A DNA stretch of 64,000 nucleotides from Trichobilharzia szidati. Taxonomy: Eukaryota; Platyhelminthes; Trematoda; Strigeidida; Schistosomatidae. The stretch spans positions 26,836,865-26,900,864 of the forward strand of contig OX235275.1 of assembly GCA_944472155.2 (NCBI GenBank). Direction: 5' to 3'. Within the stretch, counting starts at the first letter, position 1. Each line of letters starts with the position of its first letter. Positions 22,921 to 34,260 of this stretch are shown piece after piece. The translations under genes and the position numbers were made by a program. The notes below the pieces were generated by a model, which was given only the letters and a program-made list of their open reading frames with translations, had not been told where the DNA came from and ran no database searches.

Positions 22921-23479
22921 ACCTCTATTCCTATCATCTGATTACTCGCCTGCTATAAATGAGGTGGATGTATACAACTCCTGCGAATAAGTCATATAAA
23001 TTTTCGAGAGAACAGATAAGTATGAGAATCCTAGATTCATTATGAATACACGAAATGTCATTCGCTTACTGAATCTCATCTTGAATTGAGCCAATCTGTT
23101 TTCTATAAATATAAGATATCAGTGTAGGATAAACAGAAGGTCAGAAGGGTAGAAAAAGTGACTGATAGAAATTCACAAGTATTCCTTGTTTTGCAAGGGT
23201 GAATTATATAAATGTATAAATATATGCAACACACAGCTAGACTTTAATAGACACAATCACTGGGAATGCAGACACATACGGCTGACAAGTTCCAAGCAGG
23301 AAGAAACATACATCGGAGATTGCCCTGTCATTTTCTAGACAGCGTGAAAGCATCCATACTAAAAGCCGACATGTCTGCATTTCGGTCCAAATAATCATCA
23401 GAAAATGAAAATAAGGTTAAAAGCAAGTGATCATTGCTGCTTGTTGAATCAGCGGTGACTACTACGACCGACTTGAGCT

Positions 23480-23605
23480 GGATAAATACTTGTCAGCTGG
23501 ATCGGTATGTACACTGTCTGTGCATCACCGAGAATAACATCACCCAATGTAAATTTAGTTACATCTCAGATAGGACGAAATGAGTATCTTGGATTCCAGA
23601 GTCAA
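23480..23605 (+). ncRNA. Possible relic of schistosome hammerhead satellite
   Basis: AGATAGGACGAAATGAGTAT followed by CTTGGATTCCAGAG resembles the 3' half of the Sm-alpha hammerhead, in which ATAGGACGAAAC leads to a cleavage site before CTGGATTCCA. The CTGATGA core is missing or rearranged. A similar block at 49559-49672 reads CGTCCTGGATTCCAGAG. Treat as a decayed relic. Confidence 0.3.
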
Positions 23606-24459
23606 GCACCATCAACAAAAGACAACATTCTTCTTAAATGGTTCAAGGCAGCCGTTAGGAACCCCTGCCTGACATGGGATTCTCGCTTGTTAGTACTTGT
23701 CTCCAATGCGTTTGTAAAATCTTGAAAAAGCTATGGCGAATCCTTAGACTGGAACCTGCATTGCTTATCCTGAAGCATTTTCAGAGACGTCACACAACTC
23801 AATGACTAGACGGATGACATGAGCTACTATGTACGTTCAAGACAAAAATCTGCATTCACTGAGTAAGTCGGAATGAAGCTCATACTCAGATTGCAGAATA
23901 TCCAAACCTGTCAACTGACAGATGGCTAGAATGCATTTGAATACTTAGGCGCAAGGTTACGAGAAGGAAGCACAGTGATTTTCTGTACAAGCGAATAAAC
24001 AGAGATATGAAACCTACAATGTGTGTTATCGAACTCTACACTGGAACTGCTTAGCTTTTTTCTACAAACTATGGGGATTTAGTGATATGAAAGTATATCT
24101 CTGGTGTGGGCGACAGAAACGCATCTTCTACACATGGGTAGAATGAAAAATAATTCAAAATCACAGTTTGCAATTTTCACAGTTTGAGGGAAGAAATTTC
24201 ACGTGGTATTCTTAGAAACCAGTTTATTCCGATCACGATATGTTATCTCCTTGATAATGAAGATGGTACTCAAAAAAACCAGTAACAAGGCCTGAAGCTG
24301 TATACTATTGACCGATTGATTGACACAAGTAGCATATAATTGAATAAATGAAATTAGAACCGAGATATGTTGATAGTGGGATATTTTATCACGCATCCAT
24401 CCAGATTTTGGTATTTAGAGCAATGAACTGCCTACAGGATTCGAAATTTTGTTCAAGCT

Positions 24460-25135
24460 GGACTGGACTATGTGTACGCAGGGAGTGAAAAGACAGGACT
24501 ACGTGGAACCGATAAGAAGACTGAAGAAGATATGGATTTCACGCGTGGATTACTTATGTGTGGTGTCACGCAAACTCAAAGGCTTGCAGGTGAAAACCAA
24601 CAGACTGGCTGGAGAGGCAAGTAGCGTAAACAGGATTCCAGGTGAACATAGAGAAGGCGAAAACAACCATCACCATCAACGAAAGTGATTTGAAAGAGGT
24701 TAATTCTTGCACTTATCATGGAAGCATCGTTTCAAGCACAGATGGAAGGGATGAAAATGTCAGCACTGGCCAGAGTCGAAAAGTTGGGAGAGGCGTTCAT
24801 CAATATGAAATCTATTTGCAAGTCTTGTGCTCTCACTTATCATAAGGAACAAGTTTCGGATTTTCAACGCAACTGTGGAGTCAGTCAGTTCTTTTATGTG
24901 TGTTCGAAACTTGACCACTGCGTCACTTAAAGCATTTACAACAGCCTGCGTTAAAATTTTCATCGGCACTAGTCTTCGCTGGCCCTATTATGATAATGGC
25001 CACTCAGAAACAATTCGCAACAGGAAACTATGGAAACAAGCAAACCATTTACGTATCGCTTGACAGATGTGTGAGATTAAATGGAAATGGATCGAGCACA
25101 TGCCAGTAAGGCGACAACTGAATGACACCTCGTGT
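24460..25135 (+). mobile_element. RTE-type LINE C-terminus in unit 1
   Basis: Frames give VGLQVNIEK-like and KEVNSCTYHGSIVSSTDG segments (consensus F-T-Y-L-G-S), then FINMKSICKSCALTYH, a RIFNATVESVSSF strand, and IKWKWIEHM (consensus W-x-W-I-G-H). All three units carry the same remnant (38290-38680, 50040-50460), so it predates the tandem duplication. Confidence 0.65.
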
Positions 25136-26236
25136 TAGGTGACTGCTTCAGTGAAACTCTGATGAGAATGCACGAGTTGAGCGTGGTGCGAATGTTGACA
25201 TAAACGAGATTGCATTAGGAGGCGATGAAAGATTGTAGACAATCGTGCGCCTAGCTTAAGACGACAACAGAAAATGGAACAAATTGAAGACGTTCTATTG
25301 AAGGTCATTTTCCACTTTGAACACAAAGAAACACCTCATGTTAGATGTCGATATTTCTCATGTTCCACGATGTAACGCGTATCTCATCCATATATGCGCA
25401 TCCTTCAGTGCTTAGATTATTTGAAACTGACCGAAAAATATGTCTGGCTTACCTCTAGCCAAATCACGCCTATGCATCATTTCTTCTACAAATAAGAGGT
25501 TAAAGAGAAATAATGAGCGAAGATTTGATAGGCTAGAGTAATTTCAATTGGCGCTGTTCGCTCCACAAATGTCAATGCAGAAAGAAAGCAACCACTTATA
25601 ATCTGATATCACATCAACTAGTAAACCAACAGACGGGTGAGGCAAGAAGTGAACAAGCGAACATAGAGAATACGGAGGTGACCAAGATACCTGACTACCA
25701 ACAACAACAACAACAAAAGTCAGTCACTAAGAATGGGAACAAACTGAAAAATGCCACATCCTTCACTTGCTTAGATATCATTGTTCCAGTTACAATTAGC
25801 AGGAATAAAGATATTAAAGGTATGGTCGAAAAGGTGAGATTGTCATACATTAATATGAAATCGATGTAGAAATCTACTGCTTCTGACATAGATGACAAAA
25901 TTCTGTATCGCTCAGAGATTGGCTCATCATATAGAGGATTTAGAAGGAACTGCGGACTTTTATCAGCAGCAGTCTTCTCTTTCTACTGAAGATCCTGTAG
26001 CTAGAAACAACGAGGAACAAGGATCTCTTAGTTTTCACCAGAAATAATTTTGATGCTAAACCTCACGCTCAACCAGGCGTAACGAGCGGACTTACCACAG
26101 GTTGGGCAATGGTGTTAAGGAGTGAGTCGGGTGAAAACTAACACGCATTGTATCCGTGAAACACATGCGTACCACTCAGAAGGTGTCGTCAAAGTGAAAT
26201 GACAGTGATTGAATCTGATTATCATAAGGAAATTAC
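25135..26236. other. Decayed RTE sequence, no gene
   Basis: Contains a second RTE-like KVRLSYINMKSM segment near 25810-25870 and CAA repeats at 25697-25715. There is no intact frame. Confidence 0.35.
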
Positions 26237-26269
26237 CTTCGCTCATCGGTGCTACAATGGCCAACGGTC
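26237..26269 (-). CDS. Candidate micro-exon (33 bp), unit 1
   Basis: On the minus strand the acceptor is a CT-repeat tract ending TTTCAACAG and the donor is GTAATTTC. The exon is exactly 33 bases in all three units (38917-38949, 51437-51469). With two bases carried in from the 36-bp exon it reads T-V-G-H-C-S-T-D-E-R and stays open; in phase 0 it contains TAG. The (GA)n microsatellite on the plus strand is its pyrimidine tract. Confidence 0.45.
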
Positions 26270-26728
26270 CTGTTGAAATTTGAGTGAGAGAGAGAGAGAA
26301 AGACGGAGATTATATTCAGTTGAGGAATTTAATCAAACTAATTTTCAAAGGTTCCAATCCTGAATGGAATGTTGTGTGCGAAAATGATCACTTTGTATAT
26401 AACATGATAAAATATTCATGCCCAATGTCGCTTATAGTGGTGATTTCAGCTATTTAGAACTAGTGACGATACTTTCATTCACTACAATGTATGTACCATT
26501 CAATAGTGATCTGCGCTTTTCAGCTAAAATACTGTTAAACAAACATGGATAGCGTGACGAGAGAAAGCAAGCGACTTAGAAATGGAATACACACCATAAT
26601 TTTACATTTTCTCAACATATTAGGTGGGCTAGACCAGCAGATAATAAGAAAATGAAAATCATGGCAGCTGCGTGGTCACTTCAGTCGACCAAACAAGAAG
26701 TGTTCCAAACCTCACACAAACTACTAGA

Positions 26729-26998
26729 TTAGTGTTTAATGCATCTCTTTGTGTCTATCGTGTACTCAATATTTGATTTAATCATAATGTTTCTGAAAAC
26801 AGATTGTCTGTTGAACACTATGCACATACTGTCAGTTAAATGGAATTTCGCTTGCCATAAATGCAATAGATTCCAGTGATTGCTCATCATTTTGAAGTTT
26901 TCATACATGAGAGGGAAAAATTCGTTGCTTGAATCCACACACAAAATGATTTTCTCGACAAGATTTCTGTCGACAAACGCCACCACAATTATCAGCAT
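26729..26998 (-). other. Minus-strand open block kept in all three units
   Basis: A frame containing PLMYENFKMMSNHWNLLH is open in unit 1 and in the matching blocks 40031-40240 and 52569-52778, with amino-acid replacements but no stops. Possible acceptors (TTTGTCGACAG) and donors (GTATGTGC) lie within it. It could hold another exon of the micro-exon gene. Overall similarity of the units is high, so this is weak evidence. Confidence 0.3.
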
Positions 26999-27012
26999 TT
27001 TATTTTATTTGG

Positions 27013-27247
27013 CGTCGGTTGCACAATGGTTAGGATGCTCGCCGACCATGCTACATGGTCCAGGGTTCTGTCTCCGGCCGACGCACTCCTTTCCCTCGCT
27101 AACCCAGTAATAGAAATGGTAAAGAGGGAAGGTTGGGCATGAGGCTAAATACCCCATCCTGTAAAAATAAACACTGCTACAGAAAATTCAAGCCTCTAGC
27201 TTGAAGCTCTACGTTCCACTGGGAACGTGAAGGAATAAAAAAATATG
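27013..27247 (+). mobile_element. tRNA-headed SINE private to unit 1
   Basis: Head GGCGTCGGTTGCACAATGGT and a body matching 20059-20295. TTATTTGG flanks it (27005-27012, 27248-27255). Units 2 and 3 have uninterrupted sequence at the same place (40240-40262, 52780-52802). The insertion therefore followed the tandem duplication. Confidence 0.8.
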
Positions 27248-27300
27248 TTATTTGGTAATGAAGTATAGAAAAAAACGTCAAAACACAGATCGGTATTCAC

Positions 27301-27336
27301 CTGGTAAGTCTTCCACTTCTCTGTTTGATACTGACA
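27301..27336 (-). CDS. Candidate micro-exon (36 bp), unit 1
   Basis: Acceptor ATTGCATTTCAG and donor GTGAATAC bound exactly 36 bases, and both signals are kept in unit 2 (40312-40347) and unit 3 (52850-52885). In phase 0 it reads CQYQTEKWKTYQ; in the frame implied by the 38-bp exon it reads VSIKQRSGRLT in unit 1. In that second frame units 2 and 3 hit TAG. Size and splice signals fit a schistosome MEG internal exon. Confidence 0.5.
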
Positions 27337-27469
27337 CTGAAATGCAATATTAGTGATAAGTTTGACAGTTTCCATTACTCGATAAGATAAAATAAAAATT
27401 GAATGAAATAAGTGAATTGACGCTGTTTGCTACGCATATCATTCTACTTAGTTGACAAATGTGAATTAC

Positions 27470-27507
27470 CACTCGCTTGGGGGGTTAAGCAGGAAGTATT
27501 CACTGAG
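27470..27507 (-). CDS. Candidate micro-exon (33 or 38 bp), unit 1
   Basis: The donor is GTAATTCA. Two acceptors five bases apart, TTTCAG and TTTCAGCTCAG, give 38 bp (to 27507) or 33 bp (to 27502). The 38-bp form reads LSEYFLLNPPSE from phase 0 in unit 1. The matching block in unit 2 (40480-40517) has an early TAA in that frame; unit 3 (53018-53055) is open. Confidence 0.4.
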
Positions 27508-28499
27508 CTGAAATTCATGCATGCTGACAGACATCTGCAAGCCATATCCAAGAACTTGAAGGACCTCATGTCCCTAATCAGAATTGAACACGTGTCACCC
27601 AGTGCTACAGTCAGAAGTCTTACCAATGAGTTATTCGTGTTCGTGACTTACTTCCTGTAGCTCACCAGTTCAGCGTACACCGTGTTGACGAGCCAGCTAT
27701 CATGTCGAGCATGTTGTAAGCTTGACTGATAGAATTTCGTCTGCTCTCAACAAACGACTACACGCATGACACTAGTTACCACATAGTTCTCAAACATAGT
27801 ATTCAATATAGTTTTACATGAAGTCAATCAAGTGCCAGATTGGATAGTTCAGTCTAGCTGCCTCACTGGCTGATGTGGCTTCGAATCTCAGACGAGACAT
27901 GAGTTTCTTCAAGATTTCTGATGCGCGCAGCTGATTTGTGATTGGCTCGAAACCTGAGTCTGAGGCTTCCTTTTGATTGTCTATAACCAACCACTAAAAA
28001 CATTTCAGATTTGATCAAGATGGCTGTCCAGCTAGCCTGGTGACCACATTGCAAGGTGAATTGATAGAATCTAGTGTGCAACCAACAAAAGCGCAGGCGC
28101 ATGGAACTAGATGCTATTAAATATGAGACCAGCATATTACGAGTAATTTTTTGCCGTCAGTGTACTTAATATTTCCCTTATTATTTAAAATGTTTATAAT
28201 ATGTTGTAAATATTCAGGTAATTCTTAAACTTACTTATTAAATTTATTAAACCATGTACCCTGTTTGCTGAAATATAAAAGAAGTGCGTGAATTTGAAAA
28301 AAATTCAGTTTAGAACAATTAGTCCCTCATATAGATTTGGATAGTCTTAGACGGAGATTACCTGAAAAATATGACGTATTTGCGCTACACATTTCGAACA
28401 ATCTGATCACAAATTGACCAGTCAAGTGGACGTATGTGAAAAAATTAAGGGCAATTAATCCAATCAAGTTCATTCATTTTTGTAGCTCTAGGATCTGAC

Positions 28500-28900
28500 T
28501 TTCTAAACTGTCCCGCATATATGAACATAAAAGATGGAAGAATGTATTCATTTGATGTGAATTCTTTGTTTACTAATGTGCCATTGATTAAGACTGTTGA
28601 TATTCCTTGTGACCATATAACTTTTAGTTGTTTTTCATTCCCTTTTCCCTTCACGTATTTGAAGCATTTATTACAACTATGTGCAGACAACGTCTATTTC
28701 ACGTGTGAAGATGAACATTTTCGAAAATTGGATGGTGTTGCTATGAGGAGCCAACGGGACCATTGTTAGTGAACATTAACATGGTTTATATTGAGAATTT
28801 GCAGCTTGAATTTATTTATAAATTGTCCTTCTATAGCAGATACGTAGATGATGACATTCTGATATGTGAAGATCATGAAGATGCGAGTTAGATATGAGAG
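28500..28900 (+). mobile_element. Penelope-like RT fragment, unit 1 only
   Basis: MYSFDVNSLFTNVPL is RT motif A of PLEs (SFDVxSLFTxVP). YFTCEDEHFRKLDGVAM is motif B and, after shifts, YVDDDILICED near 28840-28872 is motif C. Units 2 and 3 lack it. It is decayed and has no GIY-YIG part here. Confidence 0.75.
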
Positions 28901-29406
28901 AGACTAAACTCTGTACCAAAACATATAAGTCTTCCATAAGAGCAAGAAAGACAAAAACAGACCTCATGTACCTATCACTCCATTTCTTGTGTATCACACT
29001 CCGACCCATGCAGATATTGATGTTCCCAATTCAGCTTCCGTTTGACGACGAAAGGTTTGATATTTCAGTGAAGGATTCATTGGAAACCGTCCAAATCTTG
29101 TTCTTACTGCATATATGTCAGCTGAAATTTTTTTGGCTGCTACATAGCCAGAGCACCATGATATTAACTCTCTCTGACTGCCGATTTAACTCATTAAACT
29201 CATACACGTTCAAAGTCAATTTCAACGCGTATGCATAAAAAGAGGAATAGTGAAATTGTGATAAGCGGTTTATTACACATCTGTGGCTTTTATTTTCCTG
29301 TCTGTGAGAGTGATCAAAGTGTGCCTGGCTGTGTAAGAGTCTGAGTCTGATAACTCACGTAACTGTTTCTGTGTTTGCAATAAAGTGATGTTTTGAATAC
29401 ACTTAC

Positions 29407-29439
29407 CTCTTGCAGCCTCTCGCATTGATTGTATACGAT
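29407..29439 (-). CDS. Candidate micro-exon (33 bp), unit 1
   Basis: The acceptor CACTCTTGTCTTCCAG is a strong pyrimidine tract and the donor is GTAAGTGT. The exon is exactly 33 bases and reads IVYNQCERLQE in phase 0, which is the phase in which exon 1 ends. Unit 2 (41946-41978) keeps the length and both sites, but 11 of its bases differ, reading IAYDACKILQR. This is the best-supported of the micro-exons. Confidence 0.55.
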
Positions 29440-30239
29440 CTGGAAGACAAGAGTGAATAATATAGTTTAGACGCTGAACTCCTCCTTTTTCACGATTGTC
29501 CTGATCTCTGTTTATCGAACTATTCACAATTAAAGTTATCTACGGGTCATACAAAATTCCAGTGACTGTTCATTAATGAATAGACACAAATGAGATTCAT
29601 GGACGATCGTTTACTAACCCGGAACTTTCTGCCAACGTAGTAAAATCATGGTTAGATGACAGTTGAACAACAAAAACAAAAGGTGAACACGCATATTTGG
29701 CTGTTTTCGAGTGACTCATTTCGCAGACTTTGTCTAGATTTCAATGAATAGCTTTACAATCACATCACTCATTAGAAATTCGTTCGAATCAAATGCGTTG
29801 GTGTATTCACAACTCAACACACACAGTAGTGACACAAGCGGTATCAGTACCAAACAGATTGCATTCAGCAAACAAAGGGTTTTAGATAGATCGAAATAGA
29901 AATCAGAGGAAGGAAGTCGTATTTCAAGGCTGTAGAACCGAATTTAGGCATACACAAAACGTGTTGTAACTATTATTATTCCTTCGGATTCCAAGTGGAA
30001 CATGGAGATTCATCACCACGTCTCATCTCAATCCGTTCTCTGAAGTCCACTACAGTTCGCCCAACAATTGCTCACAGGTTCTCATCTCCTTCTCACACAC
30101 TCGTCTAGTCGTTCTACATTGTAGTTTCACTCGAGAGATGACTTCAATGTGCCCCTGATCCATTTTCAATTTCTTTGAAATATGTTTCAAGCCATATGTT
30201 CCTGGTTGTTTCATTTCCAGAGTGCCCTGCTTAATATTT

Positions 30240-31130
30240 TTACTGTACTTTCCATATCCAACATGCAGTTAGGGCACATGGTGATGGCATACAGTAGACA
30301 CCAGTTGGAAATGATTTCTGACAAGTGCTCACCATGTTTGCGACCCACTTCGAAGAGACAATGTTACAGAAAGCTGGAATCTTGCTCTTCATTATCAATG
30401 CGTCAGATGGCTGATTCAGTTGATCAGTGACGAACGTTAGCCCTGCCTTTCTGATCCTGGCTGGATTTGACACCCTCACATGTGCGCCTGTAGTTGAAAC
30501 AACGAAGCCGAAATATGGGAAGAAATGACTTCCTTCGAAATTCTTCTCCCGATATTTATTGGTGCTCGTTGTTATAAGTTGGTGATCCACATCACCCCTG
30601 GCTACTCTATCCACACTTGAAGACCTGACCTCTATGCTACTTCGGCCGACTTCTTGGTTTGCTCTTGTGAGCCTTTTGAATTAATGTGACATCCAATATA
30701 AATCACCCGTGAGGTCCACATCTTCTACAGCCTCCTCGTCAGTTCAACGTAGTCCTGTCTTCTCGCTGCCCACACATCTAGCAATACCATCGATGATATT
30801 AGGCAAAGTCGTCACTGTGCTCTTCGTAGTGGATCACTTGATATGCGACATTGTCATATATCCATTGAGGGAGACTGATAGTGCTTTGATGATGTATTAC
30901 TGAGAGCATTGTGTTATTTAGGAAATGTGGGAGGAGAATGTACGGACGACTACAGCCAATTGCTATCTCAATTCTCGAGCATCTGACGACTTCACGCAAA
31001 CGCAGCTCCAATGGAGTGCTCACTTTTGTTGAGTGAACATTCAGGCATCTCGCTCCTCGTCTGAATCCAAGTTTCACTCTGTTAAACTTCAAACCTTAGC
31101 TTTCATTTCTTGTTGATTAATGATAATTGC
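30240..31130 (-). mobile_element. RTE-type LINE remnant, minus strand, unit 1
   Basis: Minus frames read IYDNVAYQVIHYEEHSDDF (RTE consensus QLYDN...CQVIHNG) followed by VRVSNPARIRKAGLTFVT. The same remnant is at 42390-43130 in unit 2. It sits inside the proposed first intron. Confidence 0.5.
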
Positions 31131-32819
31131 ACACTTTTGTCTTGACAAACACCTTTCAAGTAGTGGTATCTACTATGTCATACGTTGATATCAGTGACGC
31201 ATGCAATGTTATCCGGTTTAGTAGATATAAAGATTATTGTATCAGCCGTTGGAAATGACCATGTCAGTAAAGGAGATGTTCTTCTCTGAAATGCGTTTCA
31301 TTTCTTTCATGACTCTTAGGATAATTCTGGTCTTTAGAAACCAAGGCTTTTTTAAAAACAATATATTGGAGTGTTTGAGACTTGAGAAGATATGGAGAGG
31401 CATAATCAATGTGTATGGACCATAAAAGTAAATCTACAGGTGAGCAGACGACTCAGCAACGTGAAAGCCTAATATAGATCTCAGATCAGCAAAGAATTAT
31501 CAAAATTTCATTGAAGATTATAACTCAGTAGGGAACTGAAGTGGATTTTATTATTCGGTTAGAGCGAGGTAAGTAAATCAATCATTCAGAATACCGACAG
31601 ATCTCAACTGTTTGTCCAGTGTTAATGAGGTGTCAAATATTAGCACACAACTACTGACGTTCCGTGCAAAGACAGGTTAATAAATATAGTAGACACCTTT
31701 AGCTCACTGCTTTCCATATGTGTACCACCACAAGTTCATGTGAATAAGTTACTACAATGGTGACCGACATGAAGAGAATACGTATCTGCGTTCTACTGAA
31801 TTAGTGACGAATTGAGTGGTTTACTGCATACTTAGAGCAGCACACTGGTGCGACTTTCTGTCCAATTCTTATTGATATGCCTACTCTCCTCCACATGAAG
31901 CAGATAAAATCTGGTTTCATTAAAACTGATAGAGACTTCAGTCCGAACGTCACATCTCCATTGTGTTTGGTTGTGAGCTTCCTGAGGTATTGTGAGGCCC
32001 CCAACAATTGAATCTTTGAACAGAAGTGAGCCGAAGATTGTATGAAAAGACTGTCATTGTGACCAGACGGCCGAGAACTGTGACACCTTCATTGTCGACT
32101 GGTCGTCATTTTCTATGTTCACGCCGTCTTTTCGTTTATCGATTTCAGAATCGATTGTAAAATTACTCTGAAGCTGGCCCTTGTATTCACACATCTTGTC
32201 AGAGTGCTGTGCTACAAATACGTGGGTGAGTTTTGAGTGCAAAATTTTCACATGTGTGGTTAATAGACCATTCAAAGTTGAGGAAGAGACTCAGTGGGTT
32301 TTTCATCTTGTGTGGCGGAAATTGACCAAGACGACTGAGCGTAAATAGTGATGCTCTTTTTCAACCGTCGATGAATTCATGAGAATGCCATCCATCTCTG
32401 GTGGAGTCTTGTATGACGGAAAAGAGTATTGCATACTCTCAACTCAGGTTTTTATGAGCAGACAACATGGTGTCGATGAGCTCTGGTATATGCATACCTT
32501 TGGAAGCCAGGATCGATGATGTAAGAATCACTAGAGGAATATTATCTGGTCAAAGTTTCTGTCAGTCTAAAATACGCTGAAAGAACCAGGTCATGCGTAT
32601 ATGTAAAGCGTACACTATATTGATGGAAATGTGCTGGGATTAAGGAAGTCAGGTTGAACAAGGTGGATAGTAAAATCTGCAGCTGTCGTTATGTGAAGAA
32701 AATAAAATACCCGACGAGATAGTTATTAAGGATTCGATTAATAATTCTCATTAGATTTAAACACATTCGGTTTCTTATATGTTTTTCATACACACAAGTA
32801 ATGTGGAATATTTATGCAC
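31131..32819. other. Unit-1 intron-like DNA, no recognised gene
   Basis: Minus-strand frames at 31801-32007 and 32054-32275 are open but show no family motif, and unit 2 has no counterpart for most of this stretch. They may be another old element. Confidence 0.25.
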
Positions 32820-32978
32820 CTGAGCAGTAAATGTGTTCAACAAGCCCTGATATTTGGAGAAGTAAGCATCACAAGTAGATGTCAAAGTCGAGCAGTCTTT
32901 CGTGCCAGCTCCAGTTAAGCCTATTCGTTCGGAAATGGCGAGTAGAAATTGAATAAACAATACAACTGAAGTACCCAT
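32820..32978 (-). CDS. Candidate first exon of a micro-exon gene: secreted leader
   Basis: The exon is 159 bases, 53 codons from ATG (32978), ending AQ before donor GTGCATAA in phase 0. The protein starts MGTSVVLFIQFLLAISERIG, a hydrophobic core after a short start as in a signal peptide, then a Thr/Ser-rich part with two Cys and YFSKYQGLLNTFTAQ. A longer reading from 33014 exists, but this ATG places the hydrophobic core at the N-terminus. MEGs of schistosomes begin with such an exon and encode secreted host-interface proteins. In unit 2 (about 43392-43546) the ATG is CTG and the donor is lost. Confidence 0.55.
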
Positions 32979-33069
32979 CTGCTGAAATTCTGTGTCGGCT
33001 TGTATTAATAACAATAATTATATATAACAGTAATGATAATAATTTTACTGCAAAGATAAGATTGGATTA

Positions 33070-34260
33070 TCTCAGGTGCACCTGAAATTACAGGTTTTCG
33101 TGAAAAACAACAAGACACAGATTGACAGTCGAATCCCTTCCTCAGTGGAATGTCCCAAGCACATGTCAATCTCATTCAACAGCTGTATGAGGAAGTTGCA
33201 TTGCAAGTGGTGCGCAACGAAAAAGTCGTTGATGAGGATGTCAGAGAAGAGGACGAAATGTGGATGCGCTGCTGAAGCACTATGTTATACTTGAGTCCTG
33301 AAGCACTAATGGTGAAACACTGTATATTCCATGGGTGATGAAGGGATATCTACTGACTGTTGTTTCCATAGCAGTAGTGATATCAGACTGGTAGTCGAGA
33401 TTCCTGATACACGCTGTGCCATCGAGCTACATAATCCAAGTGACAGTAATATGACAAAATTGAACTGATATTAATTCACAAAATAATGTGTGCTGAATAC
33501 AGGGAAAGTGAAACTCTCAGTCACCACACAATCCGAAACACACACATGTAGACTGCTCATGAAGTGTTATATCAGATGATCTACAACATCGAGACTATTG
33601 ACCAGTTCATCAGTTCAAGAGGCCTTTGAGGTGAAGACGTGGGCAAGACAAGGCTCTCTGCCTACCATCACGGCCAATATTCCATTTGGTTATGAACTGG
33701 ATCAGAGTACTGGTCAGTAAGAATTAGCTTCAACACCAGGGCTAAGTAAGTCAGCTCGTTTCAGTGGGTCCGAATCTTGGCACAAATCTCTGAAAGCATC
33801 TCTTCTAGGCTACTACAGACTCTTATCAACAGCTGTCTTCGTTCCATACTGAAGATGCATCGGCCAGCAAAGAGAATCAGCAACAAGGAGGCATAGTATG
33901 CAGCTTATCAATCAAAAACCTAATGGACAACGGAGTGGAAAGAATAAAAAGTTCAACTTCAACATCCTGTTGAGTATTTCCACTGTTTAAAGGAGCACTC
34001 ACTCAAAAAATATGCAAGGCAAAACGCAAGAGGATCGAACACACACTGAGAAGACCAATTAGGGGCGTGATGAGCCAGACCACATACTGCGACCAGAATA
34101 GGAAACGTGGATTTGAGTGTGCGTATAATGGTGACATGGAGGAGATCGTGTGAGCAGCCGATCAGATTTTATGAGTATTCGTCGAGTCAGTCAGCAGAGG
34201 AGCAGATTGGGAGATGAAGAAATGGAAATGTGCTGTTGAAACCACATAGTCCTCCTGGAA
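33070..34260 (+). mobile_element. RTE-type LINE remnants, unit 1
   Basis: Plus-strand fragments include VNLIQQLYEEVALQVVRNEK-like sequence and EAFEVKTWARQGSLP (consensus FEVRTGVRQGC), then KMHRPAKRISNKE and VTWRRSCEQP near 34130. All are broken by stops. Unit 2 has the same at 43640-44870. Confidence 0.6.

Noticed and set aside
25150..25200. CTGATGAG near 25159 as a hammerhead core
   Set aside because: No following GAAA after a helix; the DNA is RTE-derived.
26080..26160. 42- or 79-bp minus-strand exon before a GTAAGTCC donor
   Set aside because: The donor is strong but the acceptors are not kept in unit 3 and pyrimidine content is poor.
29108..29121. 14-bp block with TTTCAG and GTAAGA on the minus strand
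   Set aside because: The acceptor is lost in unit 2 and the length would break the frame; probably chance.
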